Shown: positions 26,601 to 36,600 of the stretch, in pieces
How the letters are laid out: every line of letters begins with the position of its first letter
How positions within the stretch are numbered: position 1 is the stretch's first letter
Assembly: GCF_041260155.1 (NCBI RefSeq)
Contig: NC_091933.1
Span: 26,940,933 to 27,004,932 of the forward strand
DNA length: 64,000 nt
Source: Ptychodera flava
Lineage: Eukaryota; Hemichordata; Enteropneusta; Ptychoderidae
Direction of reading: 5' to 3'
The notes under the pieces: generated by a model
Seen by the model: only the letters and a program-made list of their open reading frames with translations
Database searches by the model: none
Told to the model about the DNA's origin: nothing
Made by a program: the position numbers and the translations under genes

Positions 26601-27518
26601 TGTTTTCAACAACCTTCAAATGTACAGTATTATGTTAAAATACATCATATGGAATACGTTGTGTTTCATTAATTTTAACCATCTTGACCTGGTGGTGAAA
26701 TATGGACTTGGCAGGAAAAGGGTTAAATGTACCATTGTTTGTAATTTTCAGAAGACATTCTGTGGTTCAAACCGGTTGAACTTTACACCAAATGGGGAAG
26801 AAGAGGGCACATAAAAGAACCAATAGGTAAGTTTTTAAGTTGTGCAAGTCTGACCATAGATACTTGTATGCCAAGACACTCAGAGTTTACGAGAGTTGTT
26901 GTCAGCGTTTCTTTTGTTTTTATCAGTCCATCTTATCTGAGGAGTTCATATTTTTATCAAACAGATAGTTTAGAATGCATTTCAGGGAAATGACGATGGA
27001 GCTCCTCAGTCTTGCTTATGCAGTATTGTTTATTCTCAGAAAATATGTAAATCACGGAATGTGATATAGCGTTGGGCTGTTACTTGTGTAGTTCATTGAC
27101 AAAACATAAAATATAAATAATCTGTACTTTGTAGGTAGAATTTCCAAAATAGGCGTTTATCAATCAAACCAATGTTTTGTCCTCTGAAAATTGTTTGTGT
27201 ATGGAGGTGTCTCTTTTGTTTAAATTTTCAGACCTGTATTTTGGCATCATGCCTATAAACTTGTCAAAATACCATACACGTGACAAATAGACTAAACAAA
27301 AAAATAAGAAAATATTTCTCATTCCATTGTCAGGTACCCATGGACACATGAAGTGTGTATTTGACGGGCAGCTGAAATCCCAGGATACTGTGTTGATGAA
27401 CCTGTACAAACGTGTCTACCCAAAATGGACATACGATCCCTACGCCCCTTCTGATCTTCAAGTGAAAATACAAACTCAAGATGATGAAGATGATCACAGT
27501 GATTCAGAAATGCAATGA
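8657..27518 (+). CDS. TSR1: TSR1, pre-rRNA-processing protein TSR1 homolog, 22 exons, complete
   Basis: Exons: 8657-8768, 11265-11335, 12123-12209, 12776-12885, 13221-13416, 13939-14009, 14310-14466, 15302-15478, 15986-16139, 20303-20445, 20890-21003, 21357-21427, 21641-21733, 22019-22163, 22520-22571, 22937-22995, 23194-23256, 23543-23626, 24394-24496, 25973-26113, 26752-26826, 27334-27518. All introns are GT-AG and all phases agree, giving 820 residues (human protein about 804). The N-terminus is basic (residues 1-90). A Bms1/EF-Tu-like G-domain region follows (about 90-265), then an AARP2CN-type region with [11 protein letters not shown] and [11 protein letters not shown] (270-330). [18 protein letters not shown] precedes an acidic Asp/Glu-rich linker (about 390-490). 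The conserved C-terminal domain includes [43 protein letters not shown] and [17 protein letters not shown]1 is a GTPase-like but catalytically inactive assembly factor that binds pre-40S particles and blocks premature 60S joining (known for the family). The start is supported by [20 protein letters not shown], which resembles other TSR1 N-termini. The last donor of exon 11 is the weaker GTCAGT. Confidence 0.97.
9099..9738. repeat. 640-bp composite palindrome of four repeat copies (TSR1 intron 1)
   Basis: A unit of about 130-165 bases occurs four times. It contains ATCATATTTAATGTG, GACTTGATTATTCA, GTACATG, then GAGTGGCTATG and GCTTGGGCC. Copies start near 9099 and 9285 in forward orientation, then near 9473 and 9613 in reverse orientation, so the whole block is a large palindrome with its centre near 9420-9470 in a CAG/CTG-rich spacer. 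No coding sequence is present. It looks like a foldback transposon derivative that duplicated locally. Confidence 0.8.
9989..10380. repeat. Foldback element with ~145-160 bp arms (TSR1 intron 1)
   Basis: The left arm, 9989-10133, starts TACAGTGCGTTT. The right arm, about 10219-10380, ends CGCACTGTA and is its reverse complement with scattered mismatches and small gaps. The spacer is about 85 bases. CCACGTACAAAAC and AGCTTGGGT are conserved in both arms. It explains the mirrored ORFs seen around it; no protein is encoded. Confidence 0.8.
11336..16139. other. Ordinary TSR1 introns 2-8
   Basis: The introns between exons 2 and 9 are 300-840 bases each and look like plain AT-rich intron sequence with polypyrimidine acceptors. 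Human TSR1 introns are known to host C/D snoRNAs; I looked for a TGATGA C box paired with a CTGA D box at snoRNA spacing here and found none by eye. Confidence 0.5.
16410..16700. mobile_element. TTAA-type MITE family 2, copy a (TSR1 intron 9)
   Basis: The left end CCCTTATCCTGCCA and the right end (reverse complement CCCTTATCCTAC) form inverted terminal repeats. GTAA (once TTAA) lies before it and TTAA at 16701-16704. The copy at 26449-26722 has the same ends and shared inner sequence (AAGTCAGTAAAAA, ATTTTCAC). A TTAA target plus CCCTTT-type ends is the piggyBac pattern. No coding capacity. Confidence 0.75.
16811..17050. repeat. Hairpin-headed repeat block (header plus first body unit)
   Basis: It begins with the hairpin GTCCCCACGGACACCGTCCG followed by GGGGGAC, then a TGCG/TCCG microsatellite, then TTCACGCAGATATCTCAGAG and a body with TTCATTCAAACTTGGTACAA. 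The same header occurs at 54018 and 54667 in the plexin intron and, diverged, at 17302. Function unknown; see the findings. Confidence 0.8.
17054..17231. repeat. 26-bp minisatellite, about 7 copies
   Basis: The unit carries CATAGACTCCCATGTATAAG and GCAGAC, repeated head to tail with almost no change (two late copies have GCAGTC). The unit length is not a multiple of 3, so all minus-strand frames show repeating peptides; the apparent 143-residue ORF at 16911-17342 is produced by this array. Confidence 0.95.
17302..19640. repeat. 226-bp satellite array, about 10 monomers, with diverged header (TSR1 intron 9)
   Basis: A diverged GTCCCC header at 17302-17395 runs directly into monomers starting near 17403, 17620, 17846, 18072, 18298, 18523, 18749, 18977, 19204 and 19432, a spacing of 217-228 bases. 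The first eight are about 90% or more alike; the last two are decayed. Each good monomer contains TGTCACGTGACCT (or CATGTG), TGACCTTTGACCTC, CCATAACTCAGTAACCACAA, TTTGGTATGATGGGACACC and AATAGAGCTAGAGGTCTGAT. The region 19640-19715 is unassigned. Confidence 0.93.
19716..20173. mobile_element. TTAA-flanked MITE family 3, copy 1 (TSR1 intron 9)
   Basis: A 458-base repeat bounded by TTAA at both ends (19716-19719 and 20170-20173). An inverted copy lies at 33012-33469 in FAM185A intron 4, about 80-85% alike over its whole length. Terminal sequences after TTAA are AGGCGGAGCC on one side and, reverse-complemented, AGCCGCACTT on the other, a weak terminal inverted repeat. No coding capacity. Its right end lies 129 bases upstream of exon 10. 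Confidence 0.7.
20446..23626. other. Ordinary TSR1 introns 10-17
   Basis: Introns of about 200-450 bases with nothing I can identify beyond splice signals. Exons here are short and evenly spaced, as in other animal TSR1 genes. Confidence 0.5.
23961..24312. mobile_element. TTAA-flanked MITE family 1 copy (TSR1 intron 18)
   Basis: The left end is TTAA followed by GGTAGAATGTCCCTC, and the interior follows the copy at 37765-38117 (AAACTTTCCTC, GGTACTAGAGAGACAA, AAGATGGTG). The right end is eroded (GAGGCGGACTCT in place of GAGGCGCATTCT). It fills nearly half of intron 18 and ends about 80 bases before exon 19. Confidence 0.7.
24585..25540. repeat. Hairpin-headed dispersed repeat, copy 1 (TSR1 intron 19)
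   Basis: It starts with the near-palindrome CTCACATTTGGTATACCAAT/GTGAG, then a stretch rich in GTATGT/GGATGTATG, and ends at a hairpin-like ACCGTATAATTGCGGT. Copy 2 at 61303-62010 is very similar. This copy has two local duplications: about 80 bases around the GAGGGGAGGAAGA motif (24883-25080) and about 166 bases (25207-25540, twice in tandem). No coding potential beyond shadow frames. Confidence 0.7.
26449..26722. mobile_element. TTAA-type MITE family 2, copy b (TSR1 intron 20)
   Basis: A clean copy: TTAA (26445-26448), CCCTTTTCCTGCCA at the left, its reverse complement TGGCAGGAAAAGGG at the right, then TTAA (26723-26726). It ends only 25 bases before the first base of exon 21, so the natural branch-point region of this intron lies at or inside its right end. 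Confidence 0.85.
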
Positions 27519-27525
27519 TACCATA

Positions 27526-27531
27526 AATAAA
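27526..27531 (+). terminator. Candidate poly(A) signal AATAAA of TSR1
   Basis: AATAAA lies 7 bases after the TSR1 stop codon. It is the nearest canonical hexamer, but such a short 3' UTR is unusual and a later signal may be used. Confidence 0.3.
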
Positions 27532-27841
27532 CCAGAGTTTTAGAAATCACTATATTCCAATGACAATGACTCTATGCTGGTTGCATGTATGGCCATCAAC
27601 TCTAGAGTAGCGTTTTGAATGGACAAGTATTGCATGATACAAGTATTTACAAACAGCAGTCACAAGATGCATCATCCAGACTTTTATGTTAAGGAGTCAT
27701 AAGGAGCCAATGGATTTTCACAATACAAATCTATTTCTCTGCATGAGGATGCTGTCTTTGAATCATCTGACTTCAAAGAAATTCACCTTTCTCACTGATA
27801 GGCATGTCCTTGTCTGTGATGCAAACATGGGGTTTAAAAAT

Positions 27842-28172
27842 AATATTTGGTTCTTATATAGCACACATATCCACAAGTACATGTGATCAAGGCGCTTTAC
27901 AATTATTATTACCCCTGGTCACTGGACCTAATATGATACCACTCAACTCCCTGGGGAGCAGACAACAGCTCACATGTGCAGCAATAAGCGCAGCAGAGCT
28001 AAACGCATACATAACAACCTCTGTCCTACCAGGTACCCATCACTCCTGGGTGGGGAGAAGAAATGAGGAATAAAGTGCCTTGCCCAAGGACACAACCCCA
28101 CAGCCATGCCGGGGCTCGAACTCACCATCCTTTGATCGTGAGTCCACTGCTCTAGCCACTGGCCCATGATGC
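27842..28172 (-). mobile_element. tRNA-derived SINE
   Basis: Read on the minus strand it starts with a tRNA-like head: box A-like TGGCTAGAGCAGTGG and box B-like GAGTTCGAGCCCC with tRNA spacing. The body has CTTGGGCAAGGCACTTTATT and the tail has GTAAAGCGCCTTGA and GTGCTATATAAGAACC. This body and tail are typical of SINE2-type families found in many aquatic animals (family knowledge). It is about 330 bases long and apparently near full length, sitting 320 bases after the TSR1 stop in opposite orientation. It is not a functional tRNA gene. Confidence 0.82.
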
Positions 28173-30239
28173 CTCCAAATATATGAGGACCATTTGATTC
28201 TGTAATTCAAAAACATCAGACTTTGCTTTATCTTATGAACTGTACACTTTACCTGACGTTGTAAAAGAGGTTACATACATGACAACCACATAATAATTAC
28301 TTTGAAATCAAGCTACTAAACTAACAGTTATGATCTGTCACACTTTCATCTGGTGGAATAAAACCGTCAACAACTTTGATTTTATGCAATTGCGTTGCAA
28401 TCTGTTTTTGATTGACTTTAAACACTTCCTGATCTGCAGGGCATACCTAAGGAAGATGGACTGTTACAGTCGAACACATTCATGTTTTTGACATCCACAC
28501 TTCACATTACAAGAGGAAGCTTTTCTGAACACAAAGAATGTAAATATTCCAGTATATATTTGATTTGTGTTCTGCCTCTTTTCACCTTTGCTCACATTCC
28601 ACAATATTCATGTTTGTGCACGAAGTATTGCCACAGGCCATCACCACACTGACAGAAAAAATAGGGGAAAGCCAGAGTAATTAGAGTCTCTTGTAGAAGG
28701 ATCTAGATTCAGGATATCTGTTGTAAATTGAACTTTTAAGGACATAGGCTAGATTTCACTCAGTCATCCCCATGCATCAGGTTTCACAGGAGATTCACAG
28801 TCACTGCATGAGCAATTCCTGCTTTACGGTTTCAGATTACAGATTTACAGGGCAGACAAATTGTCATGCTGCTGTTCTTCAGAGGCAAATTATACTTCAA
28901 TCAATTTGGCAGTGTTTCAGAGTTTTTGGTTGAACAGGGTAAATTGACATTTACATGTAGAAAGTTATTTTTAGAGACTGTACATGCGTGATGTAATTCC
29001 AATGTCATTTCAATAGCATACAGGATGTTCATTACAGAATGTGTTTCTAGTGTTTATCTCTACTTGTATAGGGAAGTGTTGATGCCTGTACCAGGCACTT
29101 CATTCCTGGATATCACAAGTAGAATGACACCCACTGTGTGAAGTACCCATCGCAATATCTGTGCAGGTAAAATTGGTAAGATTATATCAACTTCTATAAC
29201 TTCTTATTAGCAGGACGTGAACATTTCTAATTTAAAATCCGATGCGAACTGAACAAGATTCTGGGTTTTGTATTGGCTTATTAGGGAAACACATTTCTGA
29301 ATTGGATGTCGACTGAACATGTTCCTACATTTTGAAGAAGAATCAGTACTCTTCTGGGATTTGTTTAGGGCTACATTTCTAAATCTGAAACTTTTAATAA
29401 TTTGAAAATGTCCTTGGGCTATATCTGAGAGATGGTTCTAAATAGGAAATGATACTGAGAAACGATTATTGCTGCAAGGCAGAGATGGTATAAGGGGAAG
29501 ACAGAGATAGTGAAGTGGAAGATTTGATAACATACGGAAAAACACCAGAGTTGTACACGCATGATATGTATTGTATTGTATCACTGAGCCACGTTTGCAT
29601 GAAGTTAGTGTAGGCAGGATGAATGGATGGCCTTTAAGTTGGACACAGAAAAGTTTAAACAAAAATGGCTGCCTGATGGCCATTGGATGACACCAAGAAG
29701 TATGGAAACATCACAGTTTTCCACTGTTCATGCATCAAATTTGAGATGCAATTCTGCAGAATGGCTGACAAGATGAAAGGATAGATCTAGTGAAACCGTT
29801 GTCTTGCATTTGTATCAGATTGTATTTACTGACCTTCCATATATGTATGTCATAATATATTGTCTTTGTGTCGAATTTCAACAAAATCATCTGAGGGATT
29901 TTCAAAAAATGTCCGTGGATACAGTGACATTTCAGAACAAAATGGCAGCCAAGCTTAGCCATGCCAGGTTACCATATTTGTCAAAGCAGAACAGCTGACA
30001 TAAAAGTGAGAACGGTCTGCTATTTTGCTCCCATGGCAACTATCGTCTTAAATCTCCATTGCCAGCCACAGATCTGGCCATTCCCAAAATGCATTTCTAT
30101 GAGGTAATTATTCAAGTCCAAACAGCTGTTCTAGAAATGAGACACAAGCTACAGAGGCGTATATCGCTTGGGCATCATAAGCTGCTGTGATTGGACGATG
30201 GGGCTAAAAATGCGAAAACAATATTGTCTGAGTACACAG

Positions 30240-30245
30240 TTTATT
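30240..30245 (-). terminator. Candidate poly(A) signal of FAM185A
   Basis: TTTATT on the + strand reads AATAAA on the minus strand, 223 bases downstream of the FAM185A stop codon, a normal 3' UTR length. Not confirmed by any downstream GU-rich element I can judge. Confidence 0.35.
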
Positions 30246-30467
30246 TGTAACATTGTATCTTACATCTCAACAAACACACCCAGTATACTGCAGTATTACA
30301 GAGGAAAGTGATATTCACATAAGCCAGACAAAACTCCAAATGACACTTCAAACTTTCATCTTAACCTTTTCAATAAATAGTTCTACAATTGGCTCAATAT
30401 GAAGCACAGGAAGCCGGAATTTTAAAGTCTGCCGGTTGTTTCTGGGAAAGCAGGAAAAGCGTTCAGT

Positions 30468-30638
30468 TCATTGTTTTGACAGTTGAAGAGTGTCAAACCA
30501 TGACTGACATTGTAGGTGGACGACTCCTTGCTCAGTGGTTGCCTTCACAAGTTTTCCTTCACTGTTGCCCATGACACCTTGAAAAATACAAAAATATCAC
30601 ATACTTTATTTTTTCTGAGTCATTCGGATTAAACACCC

Positions 30639-30670
<32 letters not shown>

Positions 30671-33600
30671 CTTGGTGGTCTGAGTAGGATGATATAAAAA
30701 ACCCCCTCCCCCAAGTTTATAAATGTATATGTTACTTGCAATGGAATGTTGGGGTCTTGTTCTTGTTCTTGACCTAACATCCTTGTAGCCTTGTGCTCTA
30801 GAAGTTTGAACTTGAAGAATTGTAAATTTGCACATGGAAGACCTCGAACCATTTGGCAGAGGTCAATGTGGCCATAACGGATCAGTGACTAGTGGTGAAT
30901 TAAATTGTCCTGTACTCGCGTGGTTATGATGATATCAACAATGTCCACACGTGACAATCAATCACTTCAAGTTTATGTCTCACGTTACCATGGTATCAAG
31001 TTTCAAACCAAGAACACAGGCACTGGGCTAAGTCTTGGAGTATCAAGAGCTACACAGTGAATGACAGTGAATGATACCTATTGTGTTTTTGTATTATTAT
31101 GTTCACCACTACAGAAATTTTGCACAACTGTGTCTACAACAGATATATAAGAGTCTACGGGAAGACGTTGGCGGTGGATTCACTGAGATGTTTTAATCAA
31201 ATTCCTCAAAAATTTCTGGTGTTTTGAACAGATGCTTGATTCTCACCAATTTATGAAAATACAAAGTACTGAGATCTATCCAACTGAACGCATGGCTAAC
31301 TTATGCAAAGTGTTTGTCAAAACACATAGTCAGCTGGTTGTTTCTGGGAAAGCAGGAAAAGATTATAAGTAATAACATCACAGTACATGGATATTGTATT
31401 AAAGTTCCTGATTCCAAAACTGGAAGAACAGTGAAAAGGCAATCAAAGGCAGGAATTTACAAGATGTGAGCATTCAAACTCCGTCAAGAAAGACCTAGAT
31501 CTCTTCTGTAAAACTCTACCAAACCATACACCTTGTAATGTACATGGATACTTTAAAGATTGTACAAATCAATCATGCCATCTGACCTCAAACAACTTCA
31601 AAAATATTGACCTTTAAACAAGGAGACTGACCTTTAAGGGATTGACCTTTCTTGCTTGGGTCATCATCATCAGTGGTGACCTGTAACCTTTCATCAATGT
31701 CAAGTCTTTGACCTTGAAGTTCTAGCCTGGTCCCTGTGCTTTCAGGAAGTTTAACAGTGATGTTTCCTAAGATGTGATCAGGGATAAAAATATAACTTAA
31801 TTCTGATAATTTTTTAGTCAATGAAAGCAACAAAATTAATTTTGATTAAACCCGAGCCAATATACTGACATTAAACTCAATATTAATTGGTTTACCTAAA
31901 TCACTGAATTAAAAACATATCTCAGCTGAAGTGGGAAAAACATGGAATTAACAAAGGGTGTTTTGTAATCCTAGGATTAAAATATATGCTAAACAATATA
32001 CAGCTACGGTTAGAACTATGCACCCATGCTTCTTATATGACCTTTGGGATATGCAGACATAAAAATCATGTCATAAGAGTTGTATGTGTACAAACAATCG
32101 ACTCAGAACCAATCACTATCAAGAATCTGCAAATAAATCTGCTAAATTTACATGTCTGACTTGCTTTATATACATGACCTGACCTATTGCACAGGAGCTA
32201 CAATGTGTAATAAATTTGATATACTCTAGATAATGTATGAAAATGGATCAAAATTGGGTCCATAGGGTTGGATACATCAAATGTGACATTCATGTCAAAT
32301 CTACACAGAAATTATTCAAGTACCAGCTTTGGCAAACTTTTTATGTGGTACGCATTCCAAATTTAAAGTCCACTGCCTGAGTACATACTATAGGCTGCTT
32401 CCGTTCTTCATGTCTGATACAACAGGACCATGAGTAATTTTTCTAGTGCCTCAAATCATCTCACTTTTTCCAAAACACTGTCATTTCAGCCATTATAATA
32501 CCTACCCTTTGAACTTGACAATGCCACATCATTGTGTCTTGTAATATGCACACTGATATCACCAGTATTTGTGGTTGTCACTAAGTTGCCATCAAGAGTG
32601 TCTGTTGAGCAAATAACAGGTGCTATCATTATTTGGTGGACCAATAACGAACAGTTTACAGATGAGATCTGAACAGATAACCGGATGAAATACATAAGAC
32701 TGTACACTAAACAGAGAGTTAACCTTTACCCTGTCAAGTGCATTACTGTCACCATCAGGTCAAACTGAGCCTAGAAAAACAAGGGTCTACAGTTAAAACC
32801 AGTGAGGCGTACATTGTGCATGTAAACATAATGCACGTTGCATTTCAATAGAGACGTAAAACACATTTGAAGGTCCATGAACACATACCGGCGGTAGATA
32901 CTGTACACATAATTCTACTAACCCACTATGACAAACCATTCAATACTTTTTGCTGACTTGACAGATCACAGCAAATGATTGGCTTGGCGAGAAAAGGTTT
33001 AAATCAAAGGGTTAAAGCTGCAATTTTCAATCCCAGTTTCTCGCATTAGTGGAGTTCTCCTCCTAGTCAAATGCTTGGCCAGTACGATGTTTTATTTCTG
33101 TAACATTAATTACACAAACTGATCTCAACCTTTTGTCACCTTTTGCTAATCCTGCAAACAGAGTTTATACAAGCGTTTGATTGACATTCTGTTCAAATAG
33201 CCAACGGTCATTGATTCCCAACCACCAACGCTTGAATTTCCTAAAAAATTGTCTTCCAATTGCGTTAGAATTTGAATATAACCACAGACTTTGATCGGCA
33301 GCAGCTTCGCGCTGACTGCTTGGCAGTCTGTCTGCGTTTTCGTGGCCGGAAAAAACTAAAAAGTGGCATTTTCTGGAGCGTGTGCCTGCGTGTTGCCTGT
33401 TTGGTGTCCACTTACACAATGAATGTCACCATGGCATCACGCCCTTTTAAAGGGAGGCTCCACCTTTAAGTTCATGTTGAAATTGGATGTGAGATTAGAC
33501 ATTGACTGTTGCATTAGCATATCACTCAAAAATCAACAGAATACTAGACTAGAAACGAGTTTCTATCATTTTTATGACAATCTCATTTTTCAGTATTTCT

Positions 33601-36600
33601 GAGAAAGAACTCATAGACGTATTCTTAGCAGCCTTTAAAGAGTTGATTGGCTGCAGGACAAGACCTTGATTTCAAATCTGATGAGAAATCTGGGCTAAAA
33701 CAACTGTAGTCCTGCTGTCCAAACAACTATATTGTGCTCCAATAAGTACAGATTTCACACTATCTCATTCATTAAGACTGTGATTAAAGGCCTGTGTTGG
33801 CACCAGATTGTCTCCTCAGAAATTCACCGACAAGATCACAATTTCAATAGAAAACAAAGCCTACCACACCTCAATAATCATCCTACAGACTAGAACAAAG
33901 GCAATCCCAGGGATCGCGAAAAAATGCCTTTAATGGGCCAAACAAGAATGCACCATGGATCGTTAACTTTTGTATTGACATTTGGGTAGACGTAATTGGG
34001 CCATTTTTCATCTTTTGTTGAACGCAAAGTTCTGAAGGTAATCCTAGACGGCAGATAAGACAGGTCAGGCTTGAGAATCTTTCTGGTGTTACGCTATTTG
34101 AACACTGTGAAAAGAGCTAAAATAGGCACATGACACAGAAAAGACATCACCAGTTGCGTAGCTCAAAAAGTAAGTTGTCTGAAGCTTTGTGATTTATATT
34201 TCAAAATGTTACGTTATACTGCAGTTATCGAGAGGTATAATCATTTCGATGAAAGTAGAAAATATCAAAATTTGTTTGCATTGGTAAGTCTGAAATGAAT
34301 TTTATATTCGGTTGAGATTTCATGTGCAGTGGAAGTGCTAAAACACCCCCTACAGCCATTTAATTGAACAAGAAAGTGTTTTTTTGATGATGGCTCTTTC
34401 TGGACATCTCAGTATTTGATTAGCATAACGACAATACATACAATGCTGTCATTTATCAACACAGGTACAACGTTGTACTACTTAAAAAGGAAAAATTTTA
34501 CGTATTTACCGATTGTTACAGTTCCCGTCTCATTTCTCACTTGTGAAGATCCATGTAAATTTCCCAGTTTAATATGACCACTGTCACTGCTGAAGTTGGA
34601 CACATCCTGATAAACAGACTTGGTTGATATTGATCCACTCTCACTGTGTATGTCCATCTGCATTCCGTACAATTTGTCTGCCGTGACACTCTGTTGTAAT
34701 GGTGCAAAAAACTCAAACTGGTGATACTTATTTTGGTATGGTTTTATCATGACAAACAGTCTTACTTGACTCAAACAGGTTGCATGTTTTCATATACGTA
34801 AAAATTTTTTGTATAAATACCATTGTAAACATCAATTTATTTCAACAACATTGTACAACTAAATACCAGGAGGCTGATTTCCAGACAGAAATTGATTTTT
34901 CAACCAACGAGTGTGTGAAAGCAGTCTGAGTATCTAATTATACACTGCCAAATAGAAAAAATTCATGGTACTCAGCCTCAGAGGTGCATGCCTATAACAT
35001 CCCAATGCACACTTAGGAATACTGTAGTTATACAACTCACCCCAGAGCCGTGTACTTTGATTTGACCATTGCTATGAAGGCTTTTTTCACTGATAACATC
35101 ACCACATTTACTATCAACATTCAGAGAGATACACTGCAAGAACAAATAACACCATAAATATCTTTCCTATAATGCATCATTCATTGTATGTTTTATTTCA
35201 CTTTCTCTGAACAGTGTTTTTTCAATGTATCAGACATTTTGGCTGCCTAATGCAGCATCTGAAATTTTTCTCAATATTTTAATGATATATGTTATCTTGT
35301 CTGTACTTATTATGAGGTGTGGTTTCTGCTCCGTAATTACCTAATGTATGGCTTAATTTGCATGCAAAAATAATATCCTTGGGTGCAGTGTGGTGAATAT
35401 TTATAAGCAATTACATGCTAGGTTAGCTTCACATAAAATCTGTACATTCAGGGCTCGAAATTAGCGGTAGTCCCGCGTCCACAGACTACCAACTTTTCCC
35501 TGGGGCTACCAAAACCCATGAAATGGTAGCCCACACGGACTACCAAAGCCTGATATATGAAATTACTTAGTGGAGGAAATAATGTTGATCGCTGTGAGAT
35601 GAGCGACGCTCATACAGTCAACCATGCTGGACACAGAAAGGCCAGACTATGACTTTGTTATGCAAATTAAAAGGGCACAGTGCAGTCTAATTTATATATA
35701 CAGTGACAAACTTTCAATAAAATATCATTATCTGAACTGATGTACTTGGATGACAGGCTCGGGAAATTATGGCCAGTGAATTTAATCACAATTTATCAAT
35801 CACAATTAAACACAAAATTATTCAAACTGCAAAGAAAAAGCTGTCGGGCCATCCACAAATTACGCTTTCCGAAGTGTACGAGATCATCCCATGATAGTGT
35901 ACTATGGTGGAGAAATATAGCCAAAATTGCCACGAAAGTATTAGGAACATGACTGTACCAAGTTGTCATCCTGAAATTCATAGCCAATCTATTTTAGCCA
36001 TGTTATGTTTACACGTGCTGAGTGAAAAGTCGTTGTCATGGCGAACATCAAAATTTGCATATAAGCTCTGCGTATGTGTGAATAGGTCGTCAAACTTTGA
36101 GGCGTCACCGTTATCCACTACACATGCTATACCGTTCTCCTAAGGCTATGATCTGCAGGTATTGATGTCAAATGACTAGAAAATTAACTTCCTGGATAGA
36201 ATCATGCAAAATAAATCTTTCTTTGTCTAGATATAAATAAAATATCCTTTACAAAAAATCTTCATTCATGCATGGGCTACCAGACTTTGTCACTGGGCTA
36301 CCAACTTCAGAAAATGGTAGCCCAATGGGACTACCAGAGAAAAAAGTTAATTTCGAGCCCTGAATTATATGCCTACTCAGTGGACAAACAGAAAACTCTA
36401 CATCAGATCATGTATCACTAACACTGAAATGAACGTCATTGTTTTTGTATAGCTTTCATGTAATAAAACAGTAATTCTAACCAGCACAACATTAATACTC
36501 TTTCTACCAGACAAACCACAGAAATCACTACAACTTGGGAGAAAGAGGATTAAGCTTTATCCTTCCAACTATACTGTAGTAGTGACGGTGGGTAGCCAGT

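Larger units (their letters stand above)
27519..30467. other. Spacer between convergent TSR1 and FAM185A, including TSR1 3' UTR
   Basis: Contains the TSR1 3' UTR (end uncertain), the SINE at 27842-28172 and the 3' UTR of FAM185A on the other strand. The stretch 28173-30230 shows no repeat or gene I can name. Confidence 0.55.

Noticed and set aside
8769-27333. Intronic C/D snoRNAs in TSR1, expected from the human gene
   Set aside because: I searched for TGATGA with a CTGA at suitable distance; the closest case, near 16651, has the boxes only about 10 bases apart.
28090-28172. Possible tRNA gene on the minus strand
   Set aside because: Boxes A and B are present, but the fold is imperfect and a SINE body follows; it is the head of a SINE.
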